Positions 27,759 through 36,924 are shown, numbered from the stretch's first letter. The stretch is 64,000 bases of DNA from Candidatus Obscuribacter sp. (GCA_021772135.1 JADYXQ010000001.1:1-64000), one strand, 5' to 3'. The notes: generated by a model not told the origin, from the letters alone. Numbers and translations are program-made.

Positions 27759-28565
27759 TTAATAGCCGTTGACTGAGAGGCGACCATTAGCGTTTAAAAC
27801 CACACTGGTAGGAGGGGCAAATAGGTCGCGCACCTGTGGATCGTAAGTGACTAGAGGCTTGAGTGGGCGCGCCTTGAGGTTCAAATCTTCCAGGCGGGCG
27901 AAAGGTTTTAAAAATGACATTAAGGCGTCGACATTAGCTGAATTGACCCCACGATCAAAATAAAAGGAACTGAACAGTTTAGCGCGGCCATGGAGAGCAG
28001 GAGCGCCTGTGATATTGACCAGCGTGCCACCGTTAGTGAGGGAGCACAAATTCACTGTCAGATAATTAGTGGCCGATTCGCTTTCTTGCAGCTCTAGAAG
28101 CAAATGTCCCGAGTCGACGTCGGCCAGAAGAATTTCATAGCCGTCTAACTCAGCCAGGGCAAAGCCCACCAGGTCGCAGGCTTCAGAAAATGACTGGGGC
28201 AACTGAATAGAACGACGGCCGAAAGGTTTGCCGAAATGGCCAAGCTGCCAGGTGCGCACGAAGCTCAAAAATGACAGCAGTACTGCCGAGGCGATGGAAC
28301 CGCAGACCAGACTCGATAATATCCACTGAACGACCAGGTGATGATCGCCCGCCGACCAGAAGGTTTTGCCGGTGACCACAGCCACGGGAAACGCCAGGGC
28401 AATAGGCACGAAGAACACGGCACTGAAAGCAATAGCAGCAATCAAGCCAATCAGCAAACTTTGAATGAAGAACGGTGCTCCGTCAAGATCACCTATGGCG
28501 CGCTCAAGATCTACTATTTTGCGACTTTGCTCTAAAGATGAGCGCACTTTTTTAGAAGTATGCAT
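27759..28565 (-). CDS. Membrane protein, unknown
   Basis: 268 residues. Two hydrophobic segments at about residues 32-60 (LLIGLIAAIAFSAVFFVPIA) and 75-105 (WILSSLVCGSIASAVLLSFL) form a hairpin anchor. The rest (about 150 residues) is soluble and mixed alpha/beta, with no motif I recognise. Downstream of it, the GNAT gene begins 34 bases after the stop. Upstream is the metH region. Confidence 0.75.
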   Translation of the reverse strand: MHTSKKVRSSLEQSRKIVDLERAIGDLDGAPFFIQSLLIGLIAAIAFSAVFFVPIALAFPVAVVTGKTFWSAGDHHLVVQWILSSLVCGSIASAVLLSFLSFVRTWQLGHFGKPFGRRSIQLPQSFSEACDLVGFALAELDGYEILLADVDSGHLLLELQESESATNYLTVNLCSLTNGGTLVNITGAPALHGRAKLFSSFYFDRGVNSANVDALMSFLKPFARLEDLNLKARPLKPLVTYDPQVRDLFAPPTSVVLNANGRLSVNGY

Positions 28566-28654
28566 GCAAAACCTATGGGGGGTGACTTAGTAAATGCCGA
28601 CCTATCCAGTTTACGGGCGACTACGTGGCAAATACGTGACAACCGCGACAAAAA

Positions 28655-29221
28655 CTACAAAACTGCTGCTTGCTTACGTTCTATGTTGAAATATTTGGCT
28701 TGTGGGTGCACAACTACGATTGCCGAGGTGCTCTGCTCGGGCACCAGCTGAAATTCTTCAGACAGACTGACATCGATACGTTCCGGCTTGAGCAAAGTGA
28801 ACAACTGGCTCTGGTCTTCTAAATTGGGGCAGGCCGGATAACCGAAGCTGTATCTGGTGCCGCGATAACCCTGCTGGAAAAATTTCCGGCGGTCAGCTTC
28901 GTCAAATTGGCCATAACCGAGTTCAGCTCGAATTTGTTTATGCACCAACTCCGCCAGCGCTTCTGCCGACTCTACCGACAAACCATGGAAATAAAGGTAG
29001 TCAGAATAATGATTGCCCGCAAACAAGGCGGCGGCATGTGTACTGGCCACCTCGCCCATAGTGACTATCTGCGCTGGTAAAACGTCATATTCGCCTTGCT
29101 CGCCGCTGGCGAAGAAATCAGCAATGCAAAGTCTGCGACCAAATTGTTGGCGGGGAAAATCAAATCGCACCCACTCTTTTAACACGCCAAGCTCAGTAGG
29201 CGGAGTAGCCGGCTCGATCAA
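28655..29221 (-). CDS. metH: MetH C-terminal activation domain, second part, after an in-frame stop
   Basis: 188 residues in the same reading frame as the MetH sequence at 29231-32251, separated only by TAA and three codons. It has KEWVRFDFPRQ, RRLCIADFF, LYFHGLSVESAEALAELVHK, and the SAM-binding RGTRYSFGYPACP of the methionine synthase reactivation domain. The only possible start here is TTG at 29221, with poor Shine-Dalgarno, so this part is either made by readthrough, by weak restart, or not at all. Together the two parts total about 1198 codons, normal for MetH. Most likely a nonsense change or a gene fission. Confidence 0.85.
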   Translation of the reverse strand: MIEPATPPTELGVLKEWVRFDFPRQQFGRRLCIADFFASGEQGEYDVLPAQIVTMGEVASTHAAALFAGNHYSDYLYFHGLSVESAEALAELVHKQIRAELGYGQFDEADRRKFFQQGYRGTRYSFGYPACPNLEDQSQLFTLLKPERIDVSLSEEFQLVPEQSTSAIVVVHPQAKYFNIERKQAAVL

Positions 29222-29230
29222 ATTTTCAGC

Positions 29231-32200
29231 TTAGCCACCGGCAGCGGCACCACATTGATAGACGACTACCTGGTTACCTTGCGAGCGGCAGGGGAAATAA
29301 CCGTAAACCGCTTTAGGCTGCAGCAAACTTTCAGCAATGCAACGAGCTTTCATATTTTCCAGCATCGGTGTAATTTTTTCCGCCAGCATTGCCTGATATT
29401 CGGTGTCACTGGTGGATCCCTGACGCACACGGAACTGGCCGCGAATCAGGGCGTTTTCGTTCAGGTATGAAAAAACTTCCCTCAAATCAAAATCACTCTG
29501 GGCTTTCGAACCCCAGAATGGCGGGGTAGCAATGGCCAGATCTCCCTGGCCTGAGCGCAAAACTTCTGAACGCAGCTGGGCTACCGCTAATTTCTCACTA
29601 CCATTCGCACTAGGATTGTCACTTTTTTTGTCGTCGTCTTCAGCAGTTTTACCGAATCTGATTTCATCAATGTCTTCCTCTTCATCGAGATCTTCGCACT
29701 CCACTGCCGGCGGCTTGGGCAGAAGCGACTGATCACCAGAGGCGATGGCTTCCATAATATGAAGGTCATCAAAAGCGTCTTGCCCATAATAAAGAGTGCC
29801 TTGATAAACTTTGCGGCAATCTTCTTCTACATATCTGCGCGTCAAGGCGGCGCCACCTAAAATTACAGGCACCGAAATACCCCGTTGATTGAGAATGGCC
29901 AGGTTCTCTTTCATGATTACCGTAGACTTCACCAGCAGGCCGCTCATACCGATACAATCAGCCTTGTGCTGTTCTGCCGCCGAAATTATATTTTCAATCG
30001 GTTGTTTGATGCCAAGGTTAATCACACGGTATCCGTTGTTTGTCAAAATGATGTCCACAAGATTTTTGCCGATATCATGTACGTCACCTTTGACCGTAGC
30101 CAGAACCATGATACCGCGGGTGGAGCCTTCGACCTTGTCCATAAATGGCTCTAAATAGGACACCGCGGCTTTCATTGTTTCCGCCGACTGCAGCACGAAA
30201 GGCAATTGCATTTTGCCGGAACCGAATAGTTCACCAACAACTTTCATGCCGTCGAGCAAAATCGAATTGATAATTTCCAGTGGCTTGTGCGTTTCCAATG
30301 CCTTATCGAGATCGACACTGAGAGCCACGCGATCGCCGTCAATAATACGCTGCTTCAAAATCTCTTCGACACTGGCATCGGCCTTGCGTTCAACCTTTGC
30401 GCTTGATCCTTTTTTGTCTTTGTAAAAATCAAGCAAGGCAAATAGCGGATCATAATCATTAGTGCGCTGATCAAAAATCAGTTTGTTGTGCATTTCTCTT
30501 TCGCTCTCATCTATTTTATAGAGCGGAAGAATTTTTTGGGCATTGATGATGGCCATATCAAGGCCATATTCCACAGCGTGATGAAGGAAAACAGAATTGA
30601 GAATGCGCCGAATGCGAGCGTCCATGCCAAAACTAATATTGCTCACACCAAGAATAGTGCGCACACCGGGCAAATTCTGCTTAATCAGCTTGATGCCATG
30701 CAAGGTTTCTAAACCAAGTTTTCGGTCATCTTCATTACCGGTAGACAAGGTAAAAGTCAGAGCGTCAAAAATCAGATCGTAAGGCGCCAGGCCGTTGGCC
30801 AGAGCTAAATCATAAATGCGTTTGGCAATGGCTAATTTTTTGTCGGCTGATTTAGCCATGCCCCCTTCGTCAATGGTGAGCGCCACAGCAGCGGCACCAA
30901 AACGTTTGATCAAAGCAATTTTTTGCAACATCTTCGCTTCGCCGTCTTCCAGATTAATGGAATTGACGATAGGTTTGCCGGCAATCAGAGCAAGAGACGC
31001 TTCCAGTACAGGATATTCGGTACTGTCCACCATGATGGGAATTTGTAATTCGGTGTTGAGCCGCTTGATGAATTGGCCCATGTCGGCCACTTCATCGCGA
31101 CCGACGTAGGCGGTGCAGACATCAAGAATGTGAGCGCCTTCGCGTTCTTGTTCGCGAGCCATGGCCACCATGCCGTCTAAATCACCGGCTTGCAAAAGGT
31201 CTTTAAATTTCTTACTGCCGTTGGTATTGGTGCGCTCACCGACAATCAAAGGCGGCTGATCGATATCAAAAGCCACCGACGTATAGATGCTGGCGGCAGC
31301 TGGAATAAACAGGGGGCGGCGCTCTTTGGGCGCTGTCTCGCCTACTCGCTTCACTACTTCAGCGAGATGGGCAGGAGTGGTACCGCAACAACCGCCGATG
31401 ATATTTACACCCTGGTCGCGCACAAAACCCAAAAGCGAGTCGGCCAACTCTGAGGGCGTGAGCTTGTAAACAGTCTGACCATCTACGTTTTCAGGCAAGC
31501 CGGCATTGGGCAGAACCGACACCGCCCGCAGTGCGTTCTGGCAGAGGTATTGCACCGGATCGATCATTTCTCTAGGACCGGTAGCGCAATTTATACCGAT
31601 TACATCAACCGGATAGGCCATTAAAGTGGTCAGGGCTGCCGAGATGTCTGTGCCCACAAGCATTGTGCCCAGCGGCGGAGCTTCCAGAGTAACCTGAGTG
31701 ATAATGGGAATGCGCCGGCCAATTACTTTGAAATAGTCTTCCATGGCAATGATTGCGCATTTGGCTTGCAGCAAATCCTGGCCGGTTTCAAATTGTAGAA
31801 CGTCCACTCCGCCATCAACTAGACCACGCACCTGCTCATAGTAAGAGGCGCGCATTTGCTCAAAGGCAATGTGGCCTAAAGAGGGAATTTTAGTAGTGGG
31901 GCCGATGGAACCGGAGACGAAGCGCGGCTTATCTTTGCTGTAGGCGCTGGCTACACATCTAGCCACTTCAGCAGCTTTTTTATTCAGTTCGTAAGTGCGT
32001 TCGGCCAGGCCAAACTCGGCCAGAACAATAGTAGAGCCGCCAAATGTGCAGGTTTCAACCACATCGCAGCCCACTTTGAAAAACGACTCATGGATTTCTG
32101 CAATTACATCCGGCCGGCTGGACACCAGTATTTCAGGGCAATTCTCACAGCCTTCATAATCATCTAAAGTGAGATCATAAGTGTGAACCGATGTGCCCAT

Positions 32201-32251
32201 AGCACCATCGAAGATCAACACTTTTTCCTTTAATGCCTGAAGAAAATTCAC
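29231..32251 (-). CDS. metH: Cobalamin-dependent methionine synthase, N-terminal 1006 residues
   Basis: Transfers the methyl of 5-methyl-THF to homocysteine through methylcobalamin. Modules in order: zinc homocysteine domain (LIFDGAMGTS, CATGPREM, GGCCGTTPAHL), pterin-binding domain (NTNGSKKFKDLL, IVNSINLEDGE), cap, and the B12 domain with axial His in DVHDIGKNLVDIIL. An unusual acidic linker follows (EDLDEEEDIDEIRFG), then the first part of the activation domain up to YGYFPCRSQGNQVVVYQ, where TAA at 29231-29233 stops it. The rest of the domain continues in frame at 28655-29221. GTG start with AAGGA seven bases upstream. PstS-like gene ends 35 bases before. Confidence 0.95.
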   Translation of the reverse strand: MNFLQALKEKVLIFDGAMGTSVHTYDLTLDDYEGCENCPEILVSSRPDVIAEIHESFFKVGCDVVETCTFGGSTIVLAEFGLAERTYELNKKAAEVARCVASAYSKDKPRFVSGSIGPTTKIPSLGHIAFEQMRASYYEQVRGLVDGGVDVLQFETGQDLLQAKCAIIAMEDYFKVIGRRIPIITQVTLEAPPLGTMLVGTDISAALTTLMAYPVDVIGINCATGPREMIDPVQYLCQNALRAVSVLPNAGLPENVDGQTVYKLTPSELADSLLGFVRDQGVNIIGGCCGTTPAHLAEVVKRVGETAPKERRPLFIPAAASIYTSVAFDIDQPPLIVGERTNTNGSKKFKDLLQAGDLDGMVAMAREQEREGAHILDVCTAYVGRDEVADMGQFIKRLNTELQIPIMVDSTEYPVLEASLALIAGKPIVNSINLEDGEAKMLQKIALIKRFGAAAVALTIDEGGMAKSADKKLAIAKRIYDLALANGLAPYDLIFDALTFTLSTGNEDDRKLGLETLHGIKLIKQNLPGVRTILGVSNISFGMDARIRRILNSVFLHHAVEYGLDMAIINAQKILPLYKIDESEREMHNKLIFDQRTNDYDPLFALLDFYKDKKGSSAKVERKADASVEEILKQRIIDGDRVALSVDLDKALETHKPLEIINSILLDGMKVVGELFGSGKMQLPFVLQSAETMKAAVSYLEPFMDKVEGSTRGIMVLATVKGDVHDIGKNLVDIILTNNGYRVINLGIKQPIENIISAAEQHKADCIGMSGLLVKSTVIMKENLAILNQRGISVPVILGGAALTRRYVEEDCRKVYQGTLYYGQDAFDDLHIMEAIASGDQSLLPKPPAVECEDLDEEEDIDEIRFGKTAEDDDKKSDNPSANGSEKLAVAQLRSEVLRSGQGDLAIATPPFWGSKAQSDFDLREVFSYLNENALIRGQFRVRQGSTSDTEYQAMLAEKITPMLENMKARCIAESLLQPKAVYGYFPCRSQGNQVVVYQCGAAAGG

Positions 32252-32286
32252 GGGTAATCCTTATTGAATCGCTCACGATTTTGCCG

Positions 32287-33237
32287 CTATCGAGCGGGCA
32301 TGAAGCCCATTGAACTGACAGCTTTCTGCCCGTCAGGGCCCAGGCAATAATCGACAAACTTTTTCACCCGAGCTTCGTTGGCGGCGCTGTAGTACAAATA
32401 AAGCGGCCGGGAAAGCGGATAGTCGCTGCCGGAAAGCGCTCCACCTTGCGCTGAAGCCGGTGAAGCATTAGTCAATTTCAACTGTAATACTCGAACTTTA
32501 TCAGTGGCCATCTCAGCTTGAGCCATACCGACAAAACCAATGGCCAGGCGGTTTCCCATAATGGCACCCATCATTGCTTCTGAAGAGGGCATCACTTTTA
32601 CAACCGTGCCAAAAGGCTTTCCTTTAAGTACGTGTTCCTGAAAATAGTCGGAGGTACCGCTGGATGTTTCGCGGCCAAAGACGCGAATAGGCTCTTTGGC
32701 AAATGACTTATCCAGCTGATCCCATGAGACGAGCTCGCCCAGGTATATTTTTTCCAGATCGCCCAGATCTATTGTTTTTAACTTGTTCTGCGGATTGACG
32801 ACAACGGCAACGGCATCACGTGCCACCATCAAGCGCTTGAGACGAACAGGGGTATCGTGAGCGAGTTTTTGTTCGGCCGCATTCATTTCACGAGAGGCAG
32901 TGGCCAGATCGATTTTTCCGCGTAGCAAATCAGCGACACCAGATCCGGTATCGCCGGGTTGAACACTAATTTGGATACCGGTATTTTTAGCCATGTAATT
33001 GCGAGCCCATTGCTCCATCAGATTTTCCATGGTGTCTGAGCCCTGCACCATAATCGCCGTGCCTGATTTTGCCCCCGGTTCGCCTCTCACTCCACCCGAT
33101 CCGTCGGAGCCGCCCTGGCAAGCTGCCAGGCCCAAGCATGCAGCGCTCAAAAACAAGCTACCAATCACGTTCGCAATTGGTTTTCTAATCGGCTTAATAA
33201 GCGTTTTATTGGTCAATTTCGCCATCACCTGGTACAT
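32287..33237 (-). CDS. PstS-like phosphate-binding lipoprotein
   Basis: 316 residues. N-terminal signal with lipobox LAAC at about residue 37-40 (LSAACLGLAAC), so a lipoprotein. The binding domain shows VQGSDTMENLMEQWARNY, SVQPGDTGSGVADLLRGKID (TGSG anion loop), and FGRETSSGTSDYFQEHVL, typical of PstS-family phosphate-binding proteins. No pstCAB genes follow, so it may sense or scavenge phosphate on its own or serve genes elsewhere. The first ATG (33237) is within a repeat of GATGGATCAATS units; the ATG at 33225 is an alternative start. Confidence 0.87.
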   Translation of the reverse strand: MYQVMAKLTNKTLIKPIRKPIANVIGSLFLSAACLGLAACQGGSDGSGGVRGEPGAKSGTAIMVQGSDTMENLMEQWARNYMAKNTGIQISVQPGDTGSGVADLLRGKIDLATASREMNAAEQKLAHDTPVRLKRLMVARDAVAVVVNPQNKLKTIDLGDLEKIYLGELVSWDQLDKSFAKEPIRVFGRETSSGTSDYFQEHVLKGKPFGTVVKVMPSSEAMMGAIMGNRLAIGFVGMAQAEMATDKVRVLQLKLTNASPASAQGGALSGSDYPLSRPLYLYYSAANEARVKKFVDYCLGPDGQKAVSSMGFMPAR

Positions 33238-33266
33238 CCATCCATTGATCCATCGATTGATCCATC
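33235..33266 (-). repeat. 12-nt tandem repeat at the PstS start codon
   Basis: On the minus strand, GATGGATCAATC, GATGGATCAATG, then GATGGATG: two full and two partial units that overlap the first ATG of the PstS-like gene and hold several alternative ATGs in different frames. Copy number changes would alter start context. Confidence 0.6.
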
Positions 33267-33365
33267 CTAACCGGCGCTACAATCGATAGAACCTTATTTT
33301 CTGCCTTTGTCACTTTTAAAACATCAATATTGGCGCAATATTTACCTTTATATGTGATTGGTTTT

Positions 33366-34994
33366 TCATGCAAGATTTTCCAAATCGCGCAAAAGGTGAC
33401 CGGCTGAGGCATAACGGTCGGCCAGATCAAGGGCGGTAGCTCTGGCGATGATTTCAGCGAATGCCGGAGATACAACCCTAGCGGGGCTCAAGGCGGAAAG
33501 TCGTGAGACCGCCAAGGGCTCGGGCTCCTGGCCGGTCAACAGATAAAAAAGAGTGGCTCCCAGGGCGTAGATATCGCTCTGGGGGCAGGGCCGTCCGCGA
33601 AACTGTTCCGGCGGAATATAGGCATGCTTGCCTACAACCGTCGCTCCACTGGCATTTTCCAGCTGCCTGGCGACATTAAAATCGACTACTTTCACAGCTC
33701 CTGAGCTGTCGAGCATGATGTTGTCTGGCGTCAAGTCACGGTGGACGATGGCCGGATAAAAATCGTGCAAATAGACAAGCACGCGACACAATTGCTGAGC
33801 CAGGCCCCGAACCGAGGTCTCATCCTGAGCGCCCTCACTTTGCACCAGCTCCTTAAGCGAACGACCTTCGACAAATTCCAGCACCAGATAGCCGCGGTAG
33901 TCTTCTACAAAACAATCAAATAATTTGACCACGCCAGGATGAGCCAGACGCCCTAAAATCTCTGCTTCTTGATGAAGCTTGGCCGTCAGCCTGGCCAGGA
34001 CCGAACTGCCTTGATAAACCGGCATAATATATTCTTTGAGGACGACTAGGTCACCGTCTGTAGTGTCGCTCAAAGTATTGCTTACACTATCACCTTGCGT
34101 CTGGCTCTTTGCCAGATAAGCGTTGCCCTGCCCGCCTCCGCCCAGCACCCCGAGTACGACATAGCAGCCGTTTTTTAAAGCGTTTCCGCTCTCCAGCAAA
34201 CCGACTTTCTGGCGAATATTGGCCGTTGAAAACTGGTGCAGCCAGAGTTCGGTAAACTGCGGTGCCTGGTGCAAGTCTTTCTTTTCATTTACTAAAGCAG
34301 ACGTTCTTACTGTCGAAGAAAAGCTCAGCAAAGAATTGCGCGCTTGCGGAGCCCAGGTATTGACGGCATTGAGAAAAGAAGCCTCGGAATTGTCAACCAG
34401 CAGATCGTCATAGCGCAGGCTGTAAGTGCTTCCCAGTGCTGTTTTAATCACTATATAAAAATCTTTCTCGGGAGTAAAGCGCCGCAGTCTTTTCAGTTCT
34501 ATTGTATCTATCGTGTTCCAGGGAATAGCCACCTCCGCAAACAGTTCGTCTGTCAATTGCATACGCAGCACCATTTGTGATGGCAAAATTTTCAAACGCT
34601 TTGGCTTTTCCAAAAGCCATAAGCCTAAAGTGAGCATCACAAGCAGACCGGTGAATGTCAAAATAGCCGGCAGGCATGCTCCCAGCAAAACCGGTCCGAG
34701 CCAGACTTGCGCCAGACGCTCTGGTGATGAACAGGTGTGATAAGTGCAGTAAAAAACCAGCAAAGTCAAAAAAATCAGATTAGTTCTAAGAAAAGTACCG
34801 ACAAATACCGACGGTTGTCCAAGCAGGCGATAAATACGAATGGCACCGGCTCTAAGGCACATTTCGGCGTCAGCCTCACCGGCGAAAGCCGAAACATTGG
34901 CTGATTGCGAAGCTGATAAAAGTGAGCCCAGTTCAGCGAAAACTCTTTTATGCTTTGAAAGAAATTGAGGCTTTAAAGATTCGCCGTCTTTCAT
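33366..34994 (-). CDS. Membrane Ser/Thr protein kinase with DFN in place of DFG
   Basis: 542 residues from the ATG at 34994, which overlaps the upstream kinase stop (ATGA); earlier in-frame starts lie inside the neighbour. N-terminal part has two hydrophobic segments (FLRTNLIFLTLLVFYC, AILTFTGLLVMLTLGLWLL), then a soluble region and a C-terminal kinase. Kinase motifs: GGGGQGNAYLA (Gly loop), VVLKEYIMP (Lys), IVHRDLTPDNIMLD, then VVDFNVARQ: the metal-binding DFG is DFN (33675-33683). APE is PPEQFRG. The Asp is kept, so activity is possible but may be altered. It works at the membrane. Tandem paralogue upstream. Confidence 0.9.
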   Translation of the reverse strand: MKDGESLKPQFLSKHKRVFAELGSLLSASQSANVSAFAGEADAEMCLRAGAIRIYRLLGQPSVFVGTFLRTNLIFLTLLVFYCTYHTCSSPERLAQVWLGPVLLGACLPAILTFTGLLVMLTLGLWLLEKPKRLKILPSQMVLRMQLTDELFAEVAIPWNTIDTIELKRLRRFTPEKDFYIVIKTALGSTYSLRYDDLLVDNSEASFLNAVNTWAPQARNSLLSFSSTVRTSALVNEKKDLHQAPQFTELWLHQFSTANIRQKVGLLESGNALKNGCYVVLGVLGGGGQGNAYLAKSQTQGDSVSNTLSDTTDGDLVVLKEYIMPVYQGSSVLARLTAKLHQEAEILGRLAHPGVVKLFDCFVEDYRGYLVLEFVEGRSLKELVQSEGAQDETSVRGLAQQLCRVLVYLHDFYPAIVHRDLTPDNIMLDSSGAVKVVDFNVARQLENASGATVVGKHAYIPPEQFRGRPCPQSDIYALGATLFYLLTGQEPEPLAVSRLSALSPARVVSPAFAEIIARATALDLADRYASAGHLLRDLENLA

Positions 34995-36472
34995 GAGCCT
35001 CCACATTCTTTTGCTCGCTCGAGCAATTGATCGAGGCTGCCGATACGGTCGGCTTGCTCCTGGGCGGTGCAAAGGGCAATGAGCTGATCTAAGGACGCTG
35101 GAATTTCGGTCAGGGTACCCGGATGCAGCGTGGTCAACGGCTCAGGGTCAGAGCCGGTCAGGGCAAAAAAGATGGTGGCGGCAAGTGAATAAATATCGGA
35201 AGAAAAATTGGCCTTGCCACGAAATTGTTCTGGTGCGATATACGATTGTTTGCCCACTAAGGTACCGGTGGCGGTGCCTACTAGAGAATTGGCGGCGCCG
35301 AAATCTATCAGTGTCAGGCGCCCATCGCGGGCCAGCACCAGATTATCAGGAGTAACGTCTCGGTGAATCACAGGCGGCTCTTGCCCGTGCAGATACTGAA
35401 GAATATTGACAGTCTCCATTAGCCAGCGCAGTGCTACAGCCGCCTCTTGTTTGCCGTTTTCTTTGACAAACCGGCGCAAGTCTACCCCTTCGACATGCTC
35501 AAGCAAAATATAGTTGCGGCCAGATACGACAAAAAAATCGATTACTTTAGCAATGCGCGGATGGTTAAGTGAACTGAGCAAACGCGATTCACGCTCAAAC
35601 ATTTCCAGCGCTTTCTGCTTCAGGCCATCATCAGAATTGACGGGCAGCACCGCTTCTTTCAAAACGAAAAGTGGCTGCGTTCCGTCCGACTGATTGTCAC
35701 TTTCGCGACTGACGAGATAAACAGCCGTCAGTCCGCCGAACGACAATTGGCCTTGAATTTTCAATGATAATCCACCCTCGCGGGTGAGAATTTGGCCCGG
35801 TTCCAGTGGCACAAATATTGTCGAACCAAAGCGGTTGTCCAGCTCTTCTTCCCAGAGCTGGGTGAATGATGCGGGTAGACTTTGCGAGGGCGCATAACTG
35901 CCAAAATTAAGATTGACGTCGGCCAGTGCCGGATTAAAAACTGTTTGCGGAGCAAAAGTTTGAGTCGCTAATATAAATTCTTTAAGATCGGCACGGCTCA
36001 GGCCTTTGAATACAAGTGTGACCCGTGCGTCATCGTTAAAGACGAGAACAATTTTGTCGGGAAACTTTTGCTCAAGGCGCCTTTGATCAACTTCGAAATT
36101 GACCGATTGCAACGATTGCCATGGTCTATCAAGGCAGAATTTTGCGTCAAAGAGAAATTGCCAGGGCAAGCGAATTGATTTACTGCTGATGGCTAATTTG
36201 CTGTCGGCGCAGACTTTAACAGCCAGGCAGCCAATCGTGATTAAAGCGCCATAGAAAAATATAGGCAGGATATAAATTAGACTTTGCGCCTGCATAAAAT
36301 TGCGAAAAAATTCAGCCCCCATGTTGAACAGGGCAAAGAGAGACCAGCATAACCAGATGGGAGAAAGGGCAATAAGCAGTGCCAGTGCCGTAAAGCTGAC
36401 GCGATAGCGCAGCAATTGCTCACATTCACTGTGAGGCCAATTATTACCTTCAGTCAGTGTAGAACCAGACAT
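34991..36472 (-). CDS. Membrane Ser/Thr protein kinase
   Basis: 493 residues, with the same order as its downstream neighbour: two membrane segments near the N-terminus (ALALLIALSPIWLCWSLFAL and LIYILPIFFYGALITIGCL), a soluble region, and a kinase domain at about residues 240-490. Motifs: SFGGLTAVYLV (Gly loop), PLFVLKEAVLP, VIHRDVTPDNLVL, LIDFGAAN (intact DFG), SYIAPEQFRG. Here the input domain is N-terminal and membrane-bound, unlike the usual kinase-TM-sensor order. It overlaps the second kinase by four bases, which implies coupled translation. Confidence 0.92.
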   Translation of the reverse strand: MSGSTLTEGNNWPHSECEQLLRYRVSFTALALLIALSPIWLCWSLFALFNMGAEFFRNFMQAQSLIYILPIFFYGALITIGCLAVKVCADSKLAISSKSIRLPWQFLFDAKFCLDRPWQSLQSVNFEVDQRRLEQKFPDKIVLVFNDDARVTLVFKGLSRADLKEFILATQTFAPQTVFNPALADVNLNFGSYAPSQSLPASFTQLWEEELDNRFGSTIFVPLEPGQILTREGGLSLKIQGQLSFGGLTAVYLVSRESDNQSDGTQPLFVLKEAVLPVNSDDGLKQKALEMFERESRLLSSLNHPRIAKVIDFFVVSGRNYILLEHVEGVDLRRFVKENGKQEAAVALRWLMETVNILQYLHGQEPPVIHRDVTPDNLVLARDGRLTLIDFGAANSLVGTATGTLVGKQSYIAPEQFRGKANFSSDIYSLAATIFFALTGSDPEPLTTLHPGTLTEIPASLDQLIALCTAQEQADRIGSLDQLLERAKECGGS

Positions 36473-36514
36473 ATCATGCTCAACGAACTGCTTTAACTAT
36501 CTGCCCATTCAAAC

Positions 36515-36550
36515 AAAAAACTCCTCCGCCACCGGGGCGAAGGAGTTTTA
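36515..36550 (-). terminator. Intrinsic terminator after the 69-residue gene
   Basis: Minus strand: stem AAAACTCCTxCGCC pairs with GGCGxAGGAGTTTTTT around a short GGT-type loop, followed by a T-run. Strong GC stem with flanking A/T tracts; can act in both directions. Confidence 0.8.
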
Positions 36551-36568
36551 ATGACACTGAAGACCGAT

Positions 36569-36778
36569 TTATTCTTCGTCGAACTCTTCCATGTCGCCAT
36601 ACTCGCTGAATTCTTCTGCAGATTCACTGGTGGCCAGGAGAATTTCGGTAGTTAGTGTGGCAGCGCAGTCTGGTGAAACACCGACCGAAGTCAAGGTCTT
36701 CACCCAATGCACTACTTCGTCCAACAAAGCTGTGTCCATCACTGTCTCTTTCTCTGTAGCTGTTGCTGTTTGCGACAT
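36569..36778 (-). CDS. Small acidic protein, unknown
   Basis: 69 residues. Start MSQTATATEKETVMDTALLD with GAGG seven bases upstream of the ATG. It holds a short amphipathic helix (DEVVHWVKTLTSVG) and a strongly acidic tail (SEEFSEYGDMEEFDEE-like). Own terminator at 36515, so it is a complete small transcription unit. No homologue recognised; the tail composition suggests a cation- or protein-binding role, which is a guess. Confidence 0.75.
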   Translation of the reverse strand: MSQTATATEKETVMDTALLDEVVHWVKTLTSVGVSPDCAATLTTEILLATSESAEEFSEYGDMEEFDEE

Positions 36779-36924
36779 TACTATTCCTCTAATTCCTTAA
36801 TAGGTCGGTTAAATGGTACTGAAATCAACTCAGTAATGGCACATGCTACTCCACTAAAGCGGGCTTGTGTACTGGCTTTTAATTTAATTCTGGCAAAATG
36901 CATGAACTTTTAAGCAATGCCGCA

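Noticed and set aside
32252-32286. Cobalamin or SAM riboswitch before metH
   Set aside because: The space between the PstS-like gene and metH is only 35 bases, and no B12-box-like motif is seen; none is seen before 20863 either.
33206-33475. A minus-strand frame with MDQSMDQWMD-type repeats
   Set aside because: It arises from the 12-nt tandem repeat in another frame and overlaps both neighbours.
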